Assembly (NCBI GenBank): GCA_964030475.1
Contig: CAXIPT010000001.1
Coordinates: 7,158,179 to 7,222,178 of the forward strand
Direction: 5' to 3'
Origin: Tethya wilhelma
Taxonomy: Eukaryota; Porifera; Demospongiae; Tethyida; Tethyidae
Length of the DNA: 64,000 bases
The notes beneath the pieces are model-generated. The model was not told the DNA's origin, ran no database searches, and was given only the letters and a program-made list of their open reading frames with translations. Positions 46,907 to 57,131 of this stretch are shown one piece after another (position 1 is the first letter of the stretch; each line of letters opens with the position of its first letter). The position numbers and the translations under genes were made by a program.

Positions 46907-49193
46907 TGACTGCTCAAGAGAGCATAATTTGGTGTATGTTCACTATATACAAACATTTGATGGCATATGCATCCACATGTAAGCAGCCTTGAGCAGTTTT
47001 CTTAGAAGTGAGCAAAACTTGCCCGGAAAGATACCTTTCATATCAATGCTAACAACTACGGTCACTGTTACATTATATGTGTGCACAGAGCATTTAACAC
47101 ACACAACACACTCCAATATCATATACTCACATAAATGCACAGCTACCTTATCTAGAGTCAAAATGAAACCTAGCTGACTTGACTCTGTGTCTATCTTAAT
47201 CTTTCTATCGCCTACACACTACCAGAGTCTACAGTTTCAACTCAGCTGTTGCCATTGTTCAATTAAAACACACCATCCATTCATGTGAGAGACTTGATGG
47301 GTATTCTTCTTGGAAAACTTATTCACTACCTTGTAGGATATCCCATTTATAGTACTTCATCCAAGCTTCTTCAGCTAATTATTAAGCTTATTTCAGCTTC
47401 TATATCAACAATGGCGACCTTAGAGCTTGTAACTACATCCAATGTGCTAGGTGGTCCAGTGACTCAGGAAGGATGTGTCATTTCCACTCACAGCAGAGGG
47501 TGGAAGAGAGACAGGAGGAGAAGAGGCTGTAAATTGTCAGAGTGACATCAGTAGTACATGTAGCGAGCAAATTAATACAAGGGTCAAAATGATTTGCCAA
47601 TGTCTTTAATTTGTACTGTGTTACTGATAGTTTTTCCCAGCTTCAGTACATCCACCTGCTGATAAACTGATGGTAGGAAACAGTGTGTACTCTTAGCAGC
47701 TAGTAAGTGATCTAGGTCTATAGATCATAATATCAAGGATGTAATGACAGGTTTAAGAGAATCCACATCTATCTTCTGTGACAGTAATTGAAAGTGCATG
47801 ATTTTTCACAGTCAGCGGCCTGACAAGACAAAGGTCATTTTGTGTTTCCCCTACTTGTGTGATATTAAGTTAACATTGGTTATAATTACAGCTATAGCCC
47901 ATAGTTTGTTATGGTAGTGATGTTCCATACAATTTTCTGTTTCTTACTATGTGGTAAATGAAGTGAAGCACATACCAAATACCACACTACAGAGTTTGCA
48001 CACTCACCAGCACACACTAGTGTTTTCTCCCTAATCTCTTGGAAACGGAAACAATTTCTAAACAAAGCACTCCATTTGTCGATTACAAAGTGGACAATTG
48101 TAAGCACCTTTGATTCTCTGTAGAGGGAGTAGGAGAGAAGAGAATGGGACACATTCACTCACACTACGTGCACAAATACCATAATAATTGACGTGCTAAT
48201 ATTAATAACCATTAAAATAAATTGTTACATGTAACACATGTATATTGCCAAACATTAGCATACATCCCAGAGCAGAGCAGTGCCATGTCTAATGAACATC
48301 TCCATCATACGATCCATGTTAGCTGGCTATTTATGGTCAAGCATACAACTAAGCGTATGTCTACTTTATGTATTTCAATTAGCCATATGCGCGTATTGTA
48401 TATTGCTAACATGTACATAATGCAGTAATGAGTAGGCCACTTGGCAGCCTGAGATGATCTCTACCATGGGGCCAGGCCAGGGGGAACCATTGCAAGCTAG
48501 CAATGAGGCCAATTATAGGACTGTTTGTGAATGCACTTAAGAGGACAAGAACCATTGCTGTGTTTACACACATGGTGATTGTCTTCTAACATCAAAAACG
48601 ACATGTTTGGAGATTACAAAGCTGTGTATGCTACATACACACACATTGTCCCTCTCTGCCATAGAACAGTATAATGTACTAGTGTGTGTGTGTTGCTTTA
48701 ACACTGAAACTGTTTCCAAGTATCAAATGTTTTATACATCAACGAATGTGGCTTGTATACATGTGTGTGCTTATAAGATAAGATATGACAAGATATGATA
48801 TGATATGATATAGGTAAGAAATAAAGGAAGGGTACACAGTCATCAGTGTAGGGGTTAGAAGGAAATTGGCTATAAGCTGTATAGAATTCTGTCTAGGCAC
48901 ACAAGAATGTGCACATTTCATCATTTTTATCTTCCAAATCTTTACTCTATACTTATTGAATCGGAACAGTCGATACAAAGTGATCTGTCCTGTTGTCATT
49001 CTAGGATGGCCATTTGATATATTGGAGTCGGTGGTCTTTCCGAGAATCAATACAATGACCCACTCTTTCAGATATGTGATGTCTTAGCATCTCTGATTGT
49101 TTTCAAGAACAACAATTATTTTCATCACACACTAGAGTGCACAACGTCAACCGCCCATAGCAATATTATGACAAAATCTCACTGCATAGATGC

Positions 49194-49194
<1 letters not shown>

Positions 49195-49262
<68 letters not shown>

Positions 49263-49279
49263 CACACACACACACACAG
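49195..49279. repeat. (AC)n microsatellite, interrupted
   Basis: AC run with several CACG and ATG interruptions. Confidence 0.9.
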
Positions 49280-49435
49280 AGAAACTTAATTTAATTATCT
49301 ACAATAGCAGCCCATACATACTCTAAAATATTCTAGTACATAATAATTATCCTCATTCTTGACTACAGCTTAATTCCTCTATACAGCAGCCTCTTTGCTG
49401 TCAACAATTATAGCTCATTATAACATCACGTCTTA

Positions 49436-50215
49436 AGACTTCAGCAGATCCTGCAGCTGGTCAGTGAGATTCTCTGTGTTATAGGTTATCATAAAGATAC
49501 ACATAAGTTATAGTAAAATAATAGACCATCTTACAGATCTATAACTACAATAATTATTTGCAGCCAGGGATAGTCGGATTGAAATTCAAAACCATTTTCC
49601 CTGATTATCGCGTTCTTCAGATCAAATCCATACACATGCATACCTTCAACACTTGGATGGCATCGTTCCATAATATTGCCGACAGACAGATTGAGAAATA
49701 CCGGGTAAAAGGGATACAAGTTAGCGTACTACGCTATTAATAACCTAACATGGTAAAAAACAATAACTAGAATGTTTTCAAAGAGAAGCTACAAGAGAAC
49801 CAATGCAAGAGAACAAGAGTGCTTCCCAAAAAATCTCCCCAAAATGTGTTGACTCAGAGTCCCCATAGACAATTCCCCCATTACAGCATCTGAATACATA
49901 ATACACTAACAAGGTGCAGTTAATAATCATTACTAACCGCTTATGCGAAGATTCATTCTTGTAACGAGAGCATGATGAAAAGTTAATAGCAAAGCTAAGG
50001 GATTCTTTTGAAGACCTGACATAAATCCCCTTCTAAACAAATTAGGGACAAGTAATCTTGATGGCTTTGACCATAATAACTGCTGATATTGCAACAATAT
50101 AGATTTTGTGGCTTACATACACCAGATTGATTGAAGACACTGATCTTTTCTCTCCAGCTAGTAAACAAGTAGAACGAGTGAATTGTGCAGTCACTGTTTG
50201 TGGGGCCTACACAAA
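49436..50215 (-). CDS. Possible multi-exon coding stretch, unknown product
   Basis: Three exon-like pieces on the minus strand. The first (about 50110-50215) encodes TNSDCTIHSFYLFTSWREKI and SVFNQS before a GTGTATG donor. The second (about 49933-49999) follows a TTTATGTCAG acceptor. In the phase left by the first it encodes LQKNPLALLLTFHHALVTRM. The third (about 49436-49475) follows TATAACACAG and encodes ENLTDQLQDLLKS with a stop. A linking exon between the second and third is not resolved. I recognise no domain, and the chain is tentative. Confidence 0.25.
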
Positions 50216-50736
50216 CAGCCAATGGGAATCTCATATCATATAGCAACCAAGTGGCAACCAGTTATAGCCATCTAGCTACATGTAGGTTGACTACAAACAG
50301 TAATTAATCTCAGGTCATGAACTGTACTATCATTTCAAACAGAGCCTAAAGGGCAGCCCTCCAAGTCCTCCATGAAACATCAAAGCCCACTGTTTATTGT
50401 TTTCATGATTAACCATTTAGGGCACTTGTTGAGAGGGCCAAATAAACAAGATGAAGATAGACAGATGGCTATTGCTGGCCACCAATATCAGTCAATATAT
50501 GAGATATCGCTCCATAACACAATCATTTAGGGTAATTAAAACACACGACATTCCTCAATACATTCCTGTCCATTGATTCCAGTTGAAAAATCAACCACTG
50601 ATCAATATTTGACAGTATGCACTAAGTTTTATAATCCAGCAATAATAAATCATGACGGAAAATTAAAGAAACTAGTACAAAACATGTCACATACACATAG
50701 AGCAATATATTGATATAGTTAGTGTGTATCAATACC

Positions 50737-50993
50737 TCAATGGTCAAAATAATGCCCAATAACAGCCCATCCTTTGTCCTGCAACAAGATTCCTTAAACA
50801 CTCCCATACAAGCATGTAATATTGAGTAATTATGTGACATGTACAATTAAATCTTATGCTATCTAACTGTCCCAAATCACTAATTGGCAATCAAGGAAGG
50901 GTAGTACCTCTCGCTCTTGAATTGTACGTGGTAGTATTTCAGGATGAAAGATATCGACGTGTTTCTCTGATAATTCTTCAAACATTACAATGT
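50737..50993 (-). CDS. Two C-terminal exons of an unknown gene
   Basis: Exon 50908-50993 lies between TTGGTAATCAG and a GTACTA donor. It encodes DIVMFEELSEKHVDIFHPEI then LPRTIQERE, phase 1 in and phase 0 out. A 129-bp intron follows. Exon 50737-50778, after CTTGTTGCAG, continues in the correct phase with DKGWAVIGHYFDH and a TGA at 50737-50739. Matching phases and the acidic helical composition make this the most believable coding unit between 36 and 52 kb. The upstream exons are not identified. The phase would also fit exon 53937-54038 across the assembly gap. Function unknown. Confidence 0.45.
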
Positions 50994-51085
50994 CTGATTA
51001 CCAATAATTACAATGCATTGGCATTATAATGCCATACAATAGTACATAATAAATGTGCTGGCACGGGTACAATGATACTGATATG

Positions 51086-51087
<2 letters not shown>

Positions 51088-51117
<30 letters not shown>
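51088..51117. repeat. (AC)n microsatellite
   Basis: Dinucleotide run visible directly. Confidence 0.9.
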
Positions 51118-51119
<2 letters not shown>

Positions 51120-51692
51120 TCCAATGTGTGGATGATCGCTCATTAGCCTTCATACGTCACCCAATCCTAATGATATTAGGACAGGAAATGCTCCACATAC
51201 TCCATTGTTGTGGTATATACACTGAGGTGTGGTGTTGCCTTGAGTACCCTAATTAACAGAACTTAAACATTACTTTTGAGTGCTTGAGTGTATACAACAA
51301 CCACCGGAAGATGTTCGTGTATCCAAGCATTTGTATCTTTATTAAAAATCATTTTGGCCAATCGATTGAAAATAATGCAATAATAGGGTATGGCGCTGTG
51401 TTGAAATCACTTAGAGGGTCCTTGAGTGACGTACGAAGGATATAGTAAAACATACAGACCGAGCCCAGGAAATTGAGTGCTTGAAATAAACAAATCAAAA
51501 CAAAACAAACAAACAAACAAACAAACATTGAGTGGCACCTGGCTGGGTAAGTGCTACTGTTGACTAAAACATAAGATGGTCTATGGCATATTGGCACGAA
51601 ACTTCATTCGCTTGGATTAGTACACATATGTAGTTTAAAATGATGTACAATGTGTGTACATATGTGAATACACGAGTCTTGAACTATATAGA

Positions 51693-51718
51693 TGTGAGTG
51701 TGTGTGTATGTGTGTGTG

Positions 51719-51777
<59 letters not shown>

Positions 51778-51803
51778 NTGTGTGTGTGTGTGTGTGTGCA
51801 TGT
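51693..51803. repeat. (TG)n microsatellite containing an N
   Basis: About 110 bases of mostly TG with an N at 51778. The true length is probably not resolved. Confidence 0.9.
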
Positions 51804-52263
51804 GTATGTGTGTATGTGTGCTGCACATGTTTGTATGCGTGTGTTTTTGTTTGCCATGCATATGCAGCAATTTGTTTGAAATTCAATCGCAGTAAAAGTC
51901 TCACTTGCAAGGCCAAACCAAACACCTGAACTTGAATGATATACTGTCCTCACATTAGGCCACTTCAACTGACAGTAATGATTGATTGTATCCTATCAGC
52001 ATAATAATAATCCACTATATCAAACTTACACCTATTTCTGTTAAAGCATGCGTGTTCAAAAGTATGTACTCTTACAATTGTATTCTGCATGGAATATTAA
52101 ATAGCATTAATATCACATACACTGCACACACAGACACACACACACTACATCAAACTTATAATAACAGTGAATTAGCTAGGGTACATATGTTATTATGATC
52201 TCAGAAGTCCAGAATTCTTAAAGTATTAAGCTTGCAATTGCATCGATAGCACTATAAAGTTCT

Positions 52264-52480
52264 AGTGCCCTAATGAGGACAGTAACGTTTTGAGTGCCTG
52301 GTTAGGGCAGTTGCATTTAAAAGCATGCAAATATAAAAATAGTTAACAACAATCATATTTTCATGATTGCAAAAGTCACAAAAGCTGTCACAAAGCATTT
52401 CCCTCACATTATAGTTGAAGTGCCCTAATAAGGACAGTAACTTTTCATGTGCCCAGTTAGGGCAGTTGCATTTTATAGCA
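52264..52480. repeat. Pair of 62-bp direct repeats with internal TGCCCTAA...TTAGGGCA
   Basis: 52264-52325 and 52419-52480 match along their length with about ten differences. Both start AGTGCCCTAAT and end TTGCATTT..AGCA. Each holds the inverted pair TGCCCTAA and TTAGGGCA about 28 bp apart, so each unit can form a small hairpin. The 93-bp spacer between them is unrelated. Confidence 0.75.
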
Positions 52481-52875
52481 CGAAAGTGAAACACAGAATC
52501 ATGAATGCTATTGCTATATCATCATCACTCCATGGAGACACAAATTATAAGCCTTGCCCTTATATACATGCACACAATCATGGTTGTACAAGTAGTATAT
52601 GCACATGCATGACTGACTGTATCTATAATGACATGTATCTACATACACTTACGTACACACACACACACGCACACACACTCATATACATAGAGTTGCATGA
52701 CCCTGCACTATATAGGGGTGTTCAACTATTCATAACATTATGCCAGCACCCAGAGTTCCATGCAGCCCCTTAGCTGTTTAAGTGCACAACCATACCATTT
52801 TAATGGATAGAAAGAAAGACAAACACCTTGCACACACACATGCACTTGCAATGCATACATCATTATACAGTAAAA

Positions 52876-53731
52876 NNNNNNNNNNNNNNNNNNNNNNNNN
52901 NNNNNNNNNNNNNNNNNNNNNNNNNNNNNNNNNNNNNNNNNNNNNNNNNNNNNNNNNNNNNNNNNNNNNNNNNNNNNNNNNNNNNNNNNNNNNNNNNNNN
53001 NNNNNNNNNNNNNNNNNNNNNNNNNNNNNNNNNNNNNNNNNNNNNNNNNNNNNNNNNNNNNNNNNNNNNNNNNNNNNNNNNNNNNNNNNNNNNNNNNNNN
53101 NNNNNNNNNNNNNNNNNNNNNNNNNNNNNNNNNNNNNNNNNNNNNNNNNNNNNNNNNNNNNNNNNNNNNNNNNNNNNNNNNNNNNNNNNNNNNNNNNNNN
53201 NNNNNNNNNNNNNNNNNNNNNNNNNNNNNNNNNNNNNNNNNNNNNNNNNNNNNNNNNNNNNNNNNNNNNNNNNNNNNNNNNNNNNNNNNNNNNNNNNNNN
53301 NNNNNNNNNNNNNNNNNNNNNNNNNNNNNNNNNNNNNNNNNNNNNNNNNNNNNNNNNNNNNNNNNNNNNNNNNNNNNNNNNNNNNNNNNNNNNNNNNNNN
53401 NNNNNNNNNNNNNNNNNNNNNNNNNNNNNNNNNNNNNNNNNNNNNNNNNNNNNNNNNNNNNNNNNNNNNNNNNNNNNNNNNNNNNNNNNNNNNNNNNNNN
53501 NNNNNNNNNNNNNNNNNNNNNNNNNNNNNNNNNNNNNNNNNNNNNNNNNNNNNNNNNNNNNNNNNNNNNNNNNNNNNNNNNNNNNNNNNNNNNNNNNNNN
53601 NNNNNNNNNNNNNNNNNNNNNNNNNNNNNNNNNNNNNNNNNNNNNNNNNNNNNNNNNNNNNNNNNNNNNNNNNNNNNNNNNNNNNNNNNNNNNNNNNNNN
53701 NNNNNNNNNNNNNNNNNNNNNNNNNNNNNNN
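52876..53731. other. Assembly gap
   Basis: 856 consecutive N. Open frames running through it are artefacts. Exons of the genes on either side could be hidden here. Confidence 0.99.
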
Positions 53732-53778
53732 TTGTGTCATGTAACACTGAACAAGCTAGCAATCTAGTTGGCCGCAGT

Positions 53779-54165
53779 CTAGCCGGTTTTGAGCAGGAAC
53801 ACAAAATGTGCATGTGCCAGTTTTTCAAGTTCTAGACTCCCTTTTTCTGCTAACAGAGAGAGTTGGGGTCTAGAACTAGACTACAACAATCAGTCCATGG
53901 AGTTTAGGTGTGAAAGAAAGGCTAGAATAAACTTACCTTGAGAGCTTTCAAGTTGTTTGTTGACCAAATGCCAAAGCTTGATACCAGAGCTGTTGGAGTC
54001 TCCAGACCTTGCAAGGGTATCCCTTATGATGGATGATCCTAGAACTGCCTCAGATTACAATAAAGATCTCAAACAGGGTGTTCTTGGCTATCATACCGTT
54101 CATGGAGTTGAGGACAATAATGTCATCTGATCGAGAACCATCAGTAGTTGTAGGCTCAGTCCATG
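53779..54165 (-). CDS. Three C-terminal exons of an unknown gene
   Basis: Exon A ends at 54097 with a GTATGA donor and encodes DGSRSDDIIVLNSMNG. Its 5' border, about 54165, is uncertain. A 58-bp intron follows. Exon B (53937-54038) comes after CAGTTCTAG and encodes SSIIRDTLARSGDSNSSGIK then LWHLVNKQLESSQ, ending in a strong GTAAGT donor. A 90-bp intron follows. Exon C (53779-53846), after TCTCTGTTAGCAG, encodes KGSLELEKLAHAHFVFLLKTG and a TAG. All junctions keep phase 1, which supports the model. No domain is recognised. Exon B could alternatively splice to 50908-50993 across the gap, as the phase fits. Confidence 0.5.
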
Positions 54166-55098
54166 TACATGTGCAGGTACGTAGCAAACATTGTCTGTCC
54201 ACAATAAATGAATAAAATTAAATACGTATTGTTACGGTGACTCGGACACTATATAGAGTTCAGCATGGTAACTGATACAGACACAAGTGGTGGTCACGAT
54301 ACTGCTGTATTAACACCCACAACCAGGATCAACAGTAAATGGGCACTAGCTACAGCTAGCATGTTATAGCTGATTTCACGGGTCAAATTCTTTAAGATCA
54401 AGCCTTCCAAAATTGTGCAATCAAGAGTCAAGGCCTAAAAATTGGACAATCAATTTTTGGTCCAGATTACCAATATTAGTATAGTACATACCATAGTATG
54501 GTATGACTGTTGACCACCTCTTGAGACTGTTGACACACATACTATAAGCTTGACATGTATCTACAGCCAATTCAATGACTCTGTATGCATGTGGCATAAT
54601 GTGGCTGACAGTTTATATCTTAGGCTTAGTTAAACAATCATTGTTGTGTATGTGAGTGACTCTGAACTACTGAGTCAAGTTGCAAATTTATACTTACCAG
54701 GCTAATCATCAGTCTGAATCTGAGTCAGTGCGGAGTGATCCACATCTGGTACAGACATCATCAGTCTCATGCAGCTTATTCATGAAGATGAGCAGCTCAA
54801 TGAGCAGTCAGAGTCGTCTCCTAAAATTTCCTTGAGTGAAAGCATGAAAGGTCAAAGGAGGATTCTGGAGGAAGCCTGCAGTCTGCGCTCTACAGTCTAC
54901 GCGCTTGGCTAGCTTGCAACTACAAACATATAACGTCATGGCAATGGTATTGCGTCATTTAATGATATTCATATATTGTATTGCCCTAACATGAGCAGGC
55001 CCTAGCAGGACCATTACAGCTTCTACTCAGATAACTTTTTGTAGGGACTAACCAGTCTCTGATAGTCTCCTCACTGTAGTGTTGAAAAAAGTGAATGA
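54166..55098. other. No gene identified
   Basis: May contain 5' exons or the promoter of the minus-strand gene ending at 53779. A strong donor-like TTACTTACC (plus strand, 54692) follows a short frame rich in Ser and Asp, but I could not place a start codon. Confidence 0.45.
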
Positions 55099-55493
55099 AC
55101 AAGTAGTAAAAATTTCAGAAAAATAAGCAGTGTAGGAATGGGCAGTGCGGTAAAAAGTATTGGAACAAGGATGGTCTCAATTTCGGCACATGACTACTTC
55201 ATTTTTGTGCCCAAGTCTTGGCCAATAATTTAATCCTGCCTGCCATAGTTTGTTCCACTATTAGCTAAGTGATAAGATTGGTAGAAATTTGAACCATTAG
55301 TATGTGATCCATACTGATTAGCTATTCAAGTATACAGATCATTCTGTGAACCATTTACGACAATTATCAATGAGGGATCAAAAATGAAAATGAAGTAGTC
55401 ATGTGCCGAAATTGAGACCATCCTTGTTCCAATACTTTTTACCGCACTGCCCATTCCTACACTGCTTATTTTTCTGAAATTTTTACTACTTGT
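55099..55493. repeat. Perfect 107-bp inverted repeat
   Basis: 55099-55205 and 55387-55493 are exact reverse complements over 107 bp, checked base by base, around a 181-bp spacer. The arms contain no recognisable coding sequence and no clear target duplication outside them. It could be a foldback transposon, a fresh inverted duplication, or a source of long hairpin RNA. Confidence 0.9.
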
Positions 55494-56209
55494 AAATTTA
55501 GTATACTGCTCAACCTATAATCATTGTTAGGTATACTATGTATTTATGTGGTGCCACTGACAATCAAAATGGGTTTGTGTACACCATGTGATGCCATGCA
55601 CGTTGTGTATATCCTATAATCATGATAAACTGGCATAATTATAATTATATGAGGCTTTAGTGCATAGTGCAGCCAATGCCATGTCCGCAAACCCAGAAGA
55701 TCTAGAGCTGTTTTGACATCTAACAGACGTTCAATCATTCTAAGCCTTGATGACTAGGGATTATTTCCTCCAATAGAGGAAGCACATGTAATGAACACGG
55801 GGGGGGGGGAAACACATGCCAGCTAGCTTGCATATACAATTGCTATGATTATTGGGTTGCCACTAAAAATAGAAATTGTGACATTTTTGAAGTTTTGTGT
55901 GTGTTGCATGTTTGCATACTTGCCGTCTATTGCGCATTTGTTACTACTCGTGTAATAGTAACTATGGTGTCAACTGTTATTACAACCTTAGTAGCTCAGC
56001 ATAATCGCACTTAAATTGTAAGGTTTCTGGTCATTTTTAGTAACAAAACAGTGTCCTGATACAAAACAGCTATATATAGTCAAAAGCACTCCATCACTTG
56101 TAAGAATTTATTGTCTGCTATATATTGCCTGACTGTTGTCTCTAGATACACATACAAGTAGTAGTGGTTAACTTCAAAAAGTTTTCTCAGAAAAATAATC
56201 ATCGTGAAC
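55494..56209. other. Upstream region of the small secreted-protein gene
   Basis: No other gene seen. A run of ten G lies near 55800. A TATA-like box is at 56071-56079. Confidence 0.6.
56071..56079 (+). promoter_or_regulatory. TATA-like box
   Basis: TATATATAG, 131-139 bp before the ATG at 56210. A start site about 30 bp downstream would leave a 5' leader of about 100 bases. Confidence 0.5.
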
Positions 56210-56527
56210 ATGTATCTCAAGCCATGTGCTGTAGTTTTTGTGGCTATTGTAATAGCTGCTATTTCATTACAATTGGAGGCCCGACCACTTCCTCCACCTG
56301 GCAAAAGTGATGAATCTGTTTATCTTCCAGCTGGGTACAACAACCGTAAAACCGGGGCACTTGTTCCTAAGCTTCCTTCTGGTGTGTATGACAAGGTTAA
56401 CATTAACCGTGAGACTCGGGCACTTTCTTCTCTACCTGGCAAAAATGATGAATTTATTCCTCGTCCTCCACAAGGGTACAACATCAACCTTGAGGCCCTG
56501 CCACGTCGTCCTCCTACGGGAAAATAG
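56210..56527 (+). CDS. Small secreted proline-rich repeat protein
   Basis: A single-exon frame of 105 residues. The frame is open a little upstream, but the first ATG is at 56210. Residues 1-24 form a clear signal peptide (hydrophobic VVFVAIVIAAISL, likely cut after LEA). The mature part, about 80 residues, has no cysteine and is built of imperfect repeats. These are LPPPGKSDESVYLPAGYN, LPSGVYDKVNIN and LPGKNDEFIPRPPQGYNIN, each followed by a stretch ending in AL, with a final RRPPTGK. Basic residues (NRK, RR) and GK at the very end resemble processing sites of peptide precursors. A structural matrix protein is equally possible. No known family recognised. Confidence 0.7.
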   Translation: MYLKPCAVVFVAIVIAAISLQLEARPLPPPGKSDESVYLPAGYNNRKTGALVPKLPSGVYDKVNINRETRALSSLPGKNDEFIPRPPQGYNINLEALPRRPPTGK

Positions 56528-57131
56528 GGAAGTAATTGACACTCTAAGAAGTTTGCACATTTTTGTATGTGCACGTTATTGTTTAATGAATAATTTATAA
56601 TTTGGTGCATGATCCATTATGGATTGTGGTGTTGTGGTCAATAATCTGCTACGTACAATAATACAATTATAGCTAGGAATTTGTGTGACTACAAGGTTTT
56701 TTCTTAGATTGTTTATGCAAGTTAAAATTTAATACGTATTACTATAGTGATAATGATGATTATGCATATATACATGCAAAATAATAATTATTATGTGCAT
56801 ATGTGTATCTTGGTTATACTATATACTAGATCACTGTAAGAAAATTATTATAAACAAGGCATTACTCTGAATTTTGGCACATGCATGAATATTGTAGTCA
56901 ATTCTTACTCAATTAACCTAGCTGTATTGATAACTATACATAGCTCAACTCCTACAGTAAAGCACATATTTATAAGGCATGTTTGATATTAATTTTTAGC
57001 AACTTCTTGTGCATGTAATTAAATTTTATTGTACTGTATTTTTTGTTTAGTTATGTACAGATCGACTATAGTAGTTGTTCAAGTAAACTATAGCTAAGCT
57101 ATTGCCCAAAAGTTCATGCAAATGAACTTAG
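56528..57131. other. Convergent intergenic region
   Basis: AT-rich 3' flank between the plus-strand small secreted-protein gene and the minus-strand GH16-like gene. No gene seen. Confidence 0.65.

Larger units (their letters stand above)
45097..49435. other. No gene identified; possibly intronic
   Basis: Holds (TG)n at about 45531-45571, (AC)n at 46823-46904 and (AC)n at 49197-49278. A 216-bp phase 1-1 minus-strand frame at 46157-46372 has splice-like borders but atypical composition, and is not called. Confidence 0.45.
51118..52875. other. No gene identified; repeats
   Basis: Contains an AAAC tetranucleotide run near 51498-51527, a long TG tract with an ambiguous base, and the two 62-bp direct repeats described separately. 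No supportable gene. Confidence 0.5.

Noticed and set aside
46786..46992. Frames encoding poly(His-Thr) or poly(Cys-Val) at this and other AC/TG tracts
   Set aside because: Dinucleotide repeats have no stop codons, so they give long frames by default. There is no start context or flanking coding sequence.
52264..52480. Telomere-like sequence because of TTAGGG
   Set aside because: Only single TTAGGG words occur, as half of a short inverted pair, with no tandem array.
52782..53835. Long open frames across 52876-53731
   Set aside because: They are produced by unknown bases in an assembly gap.
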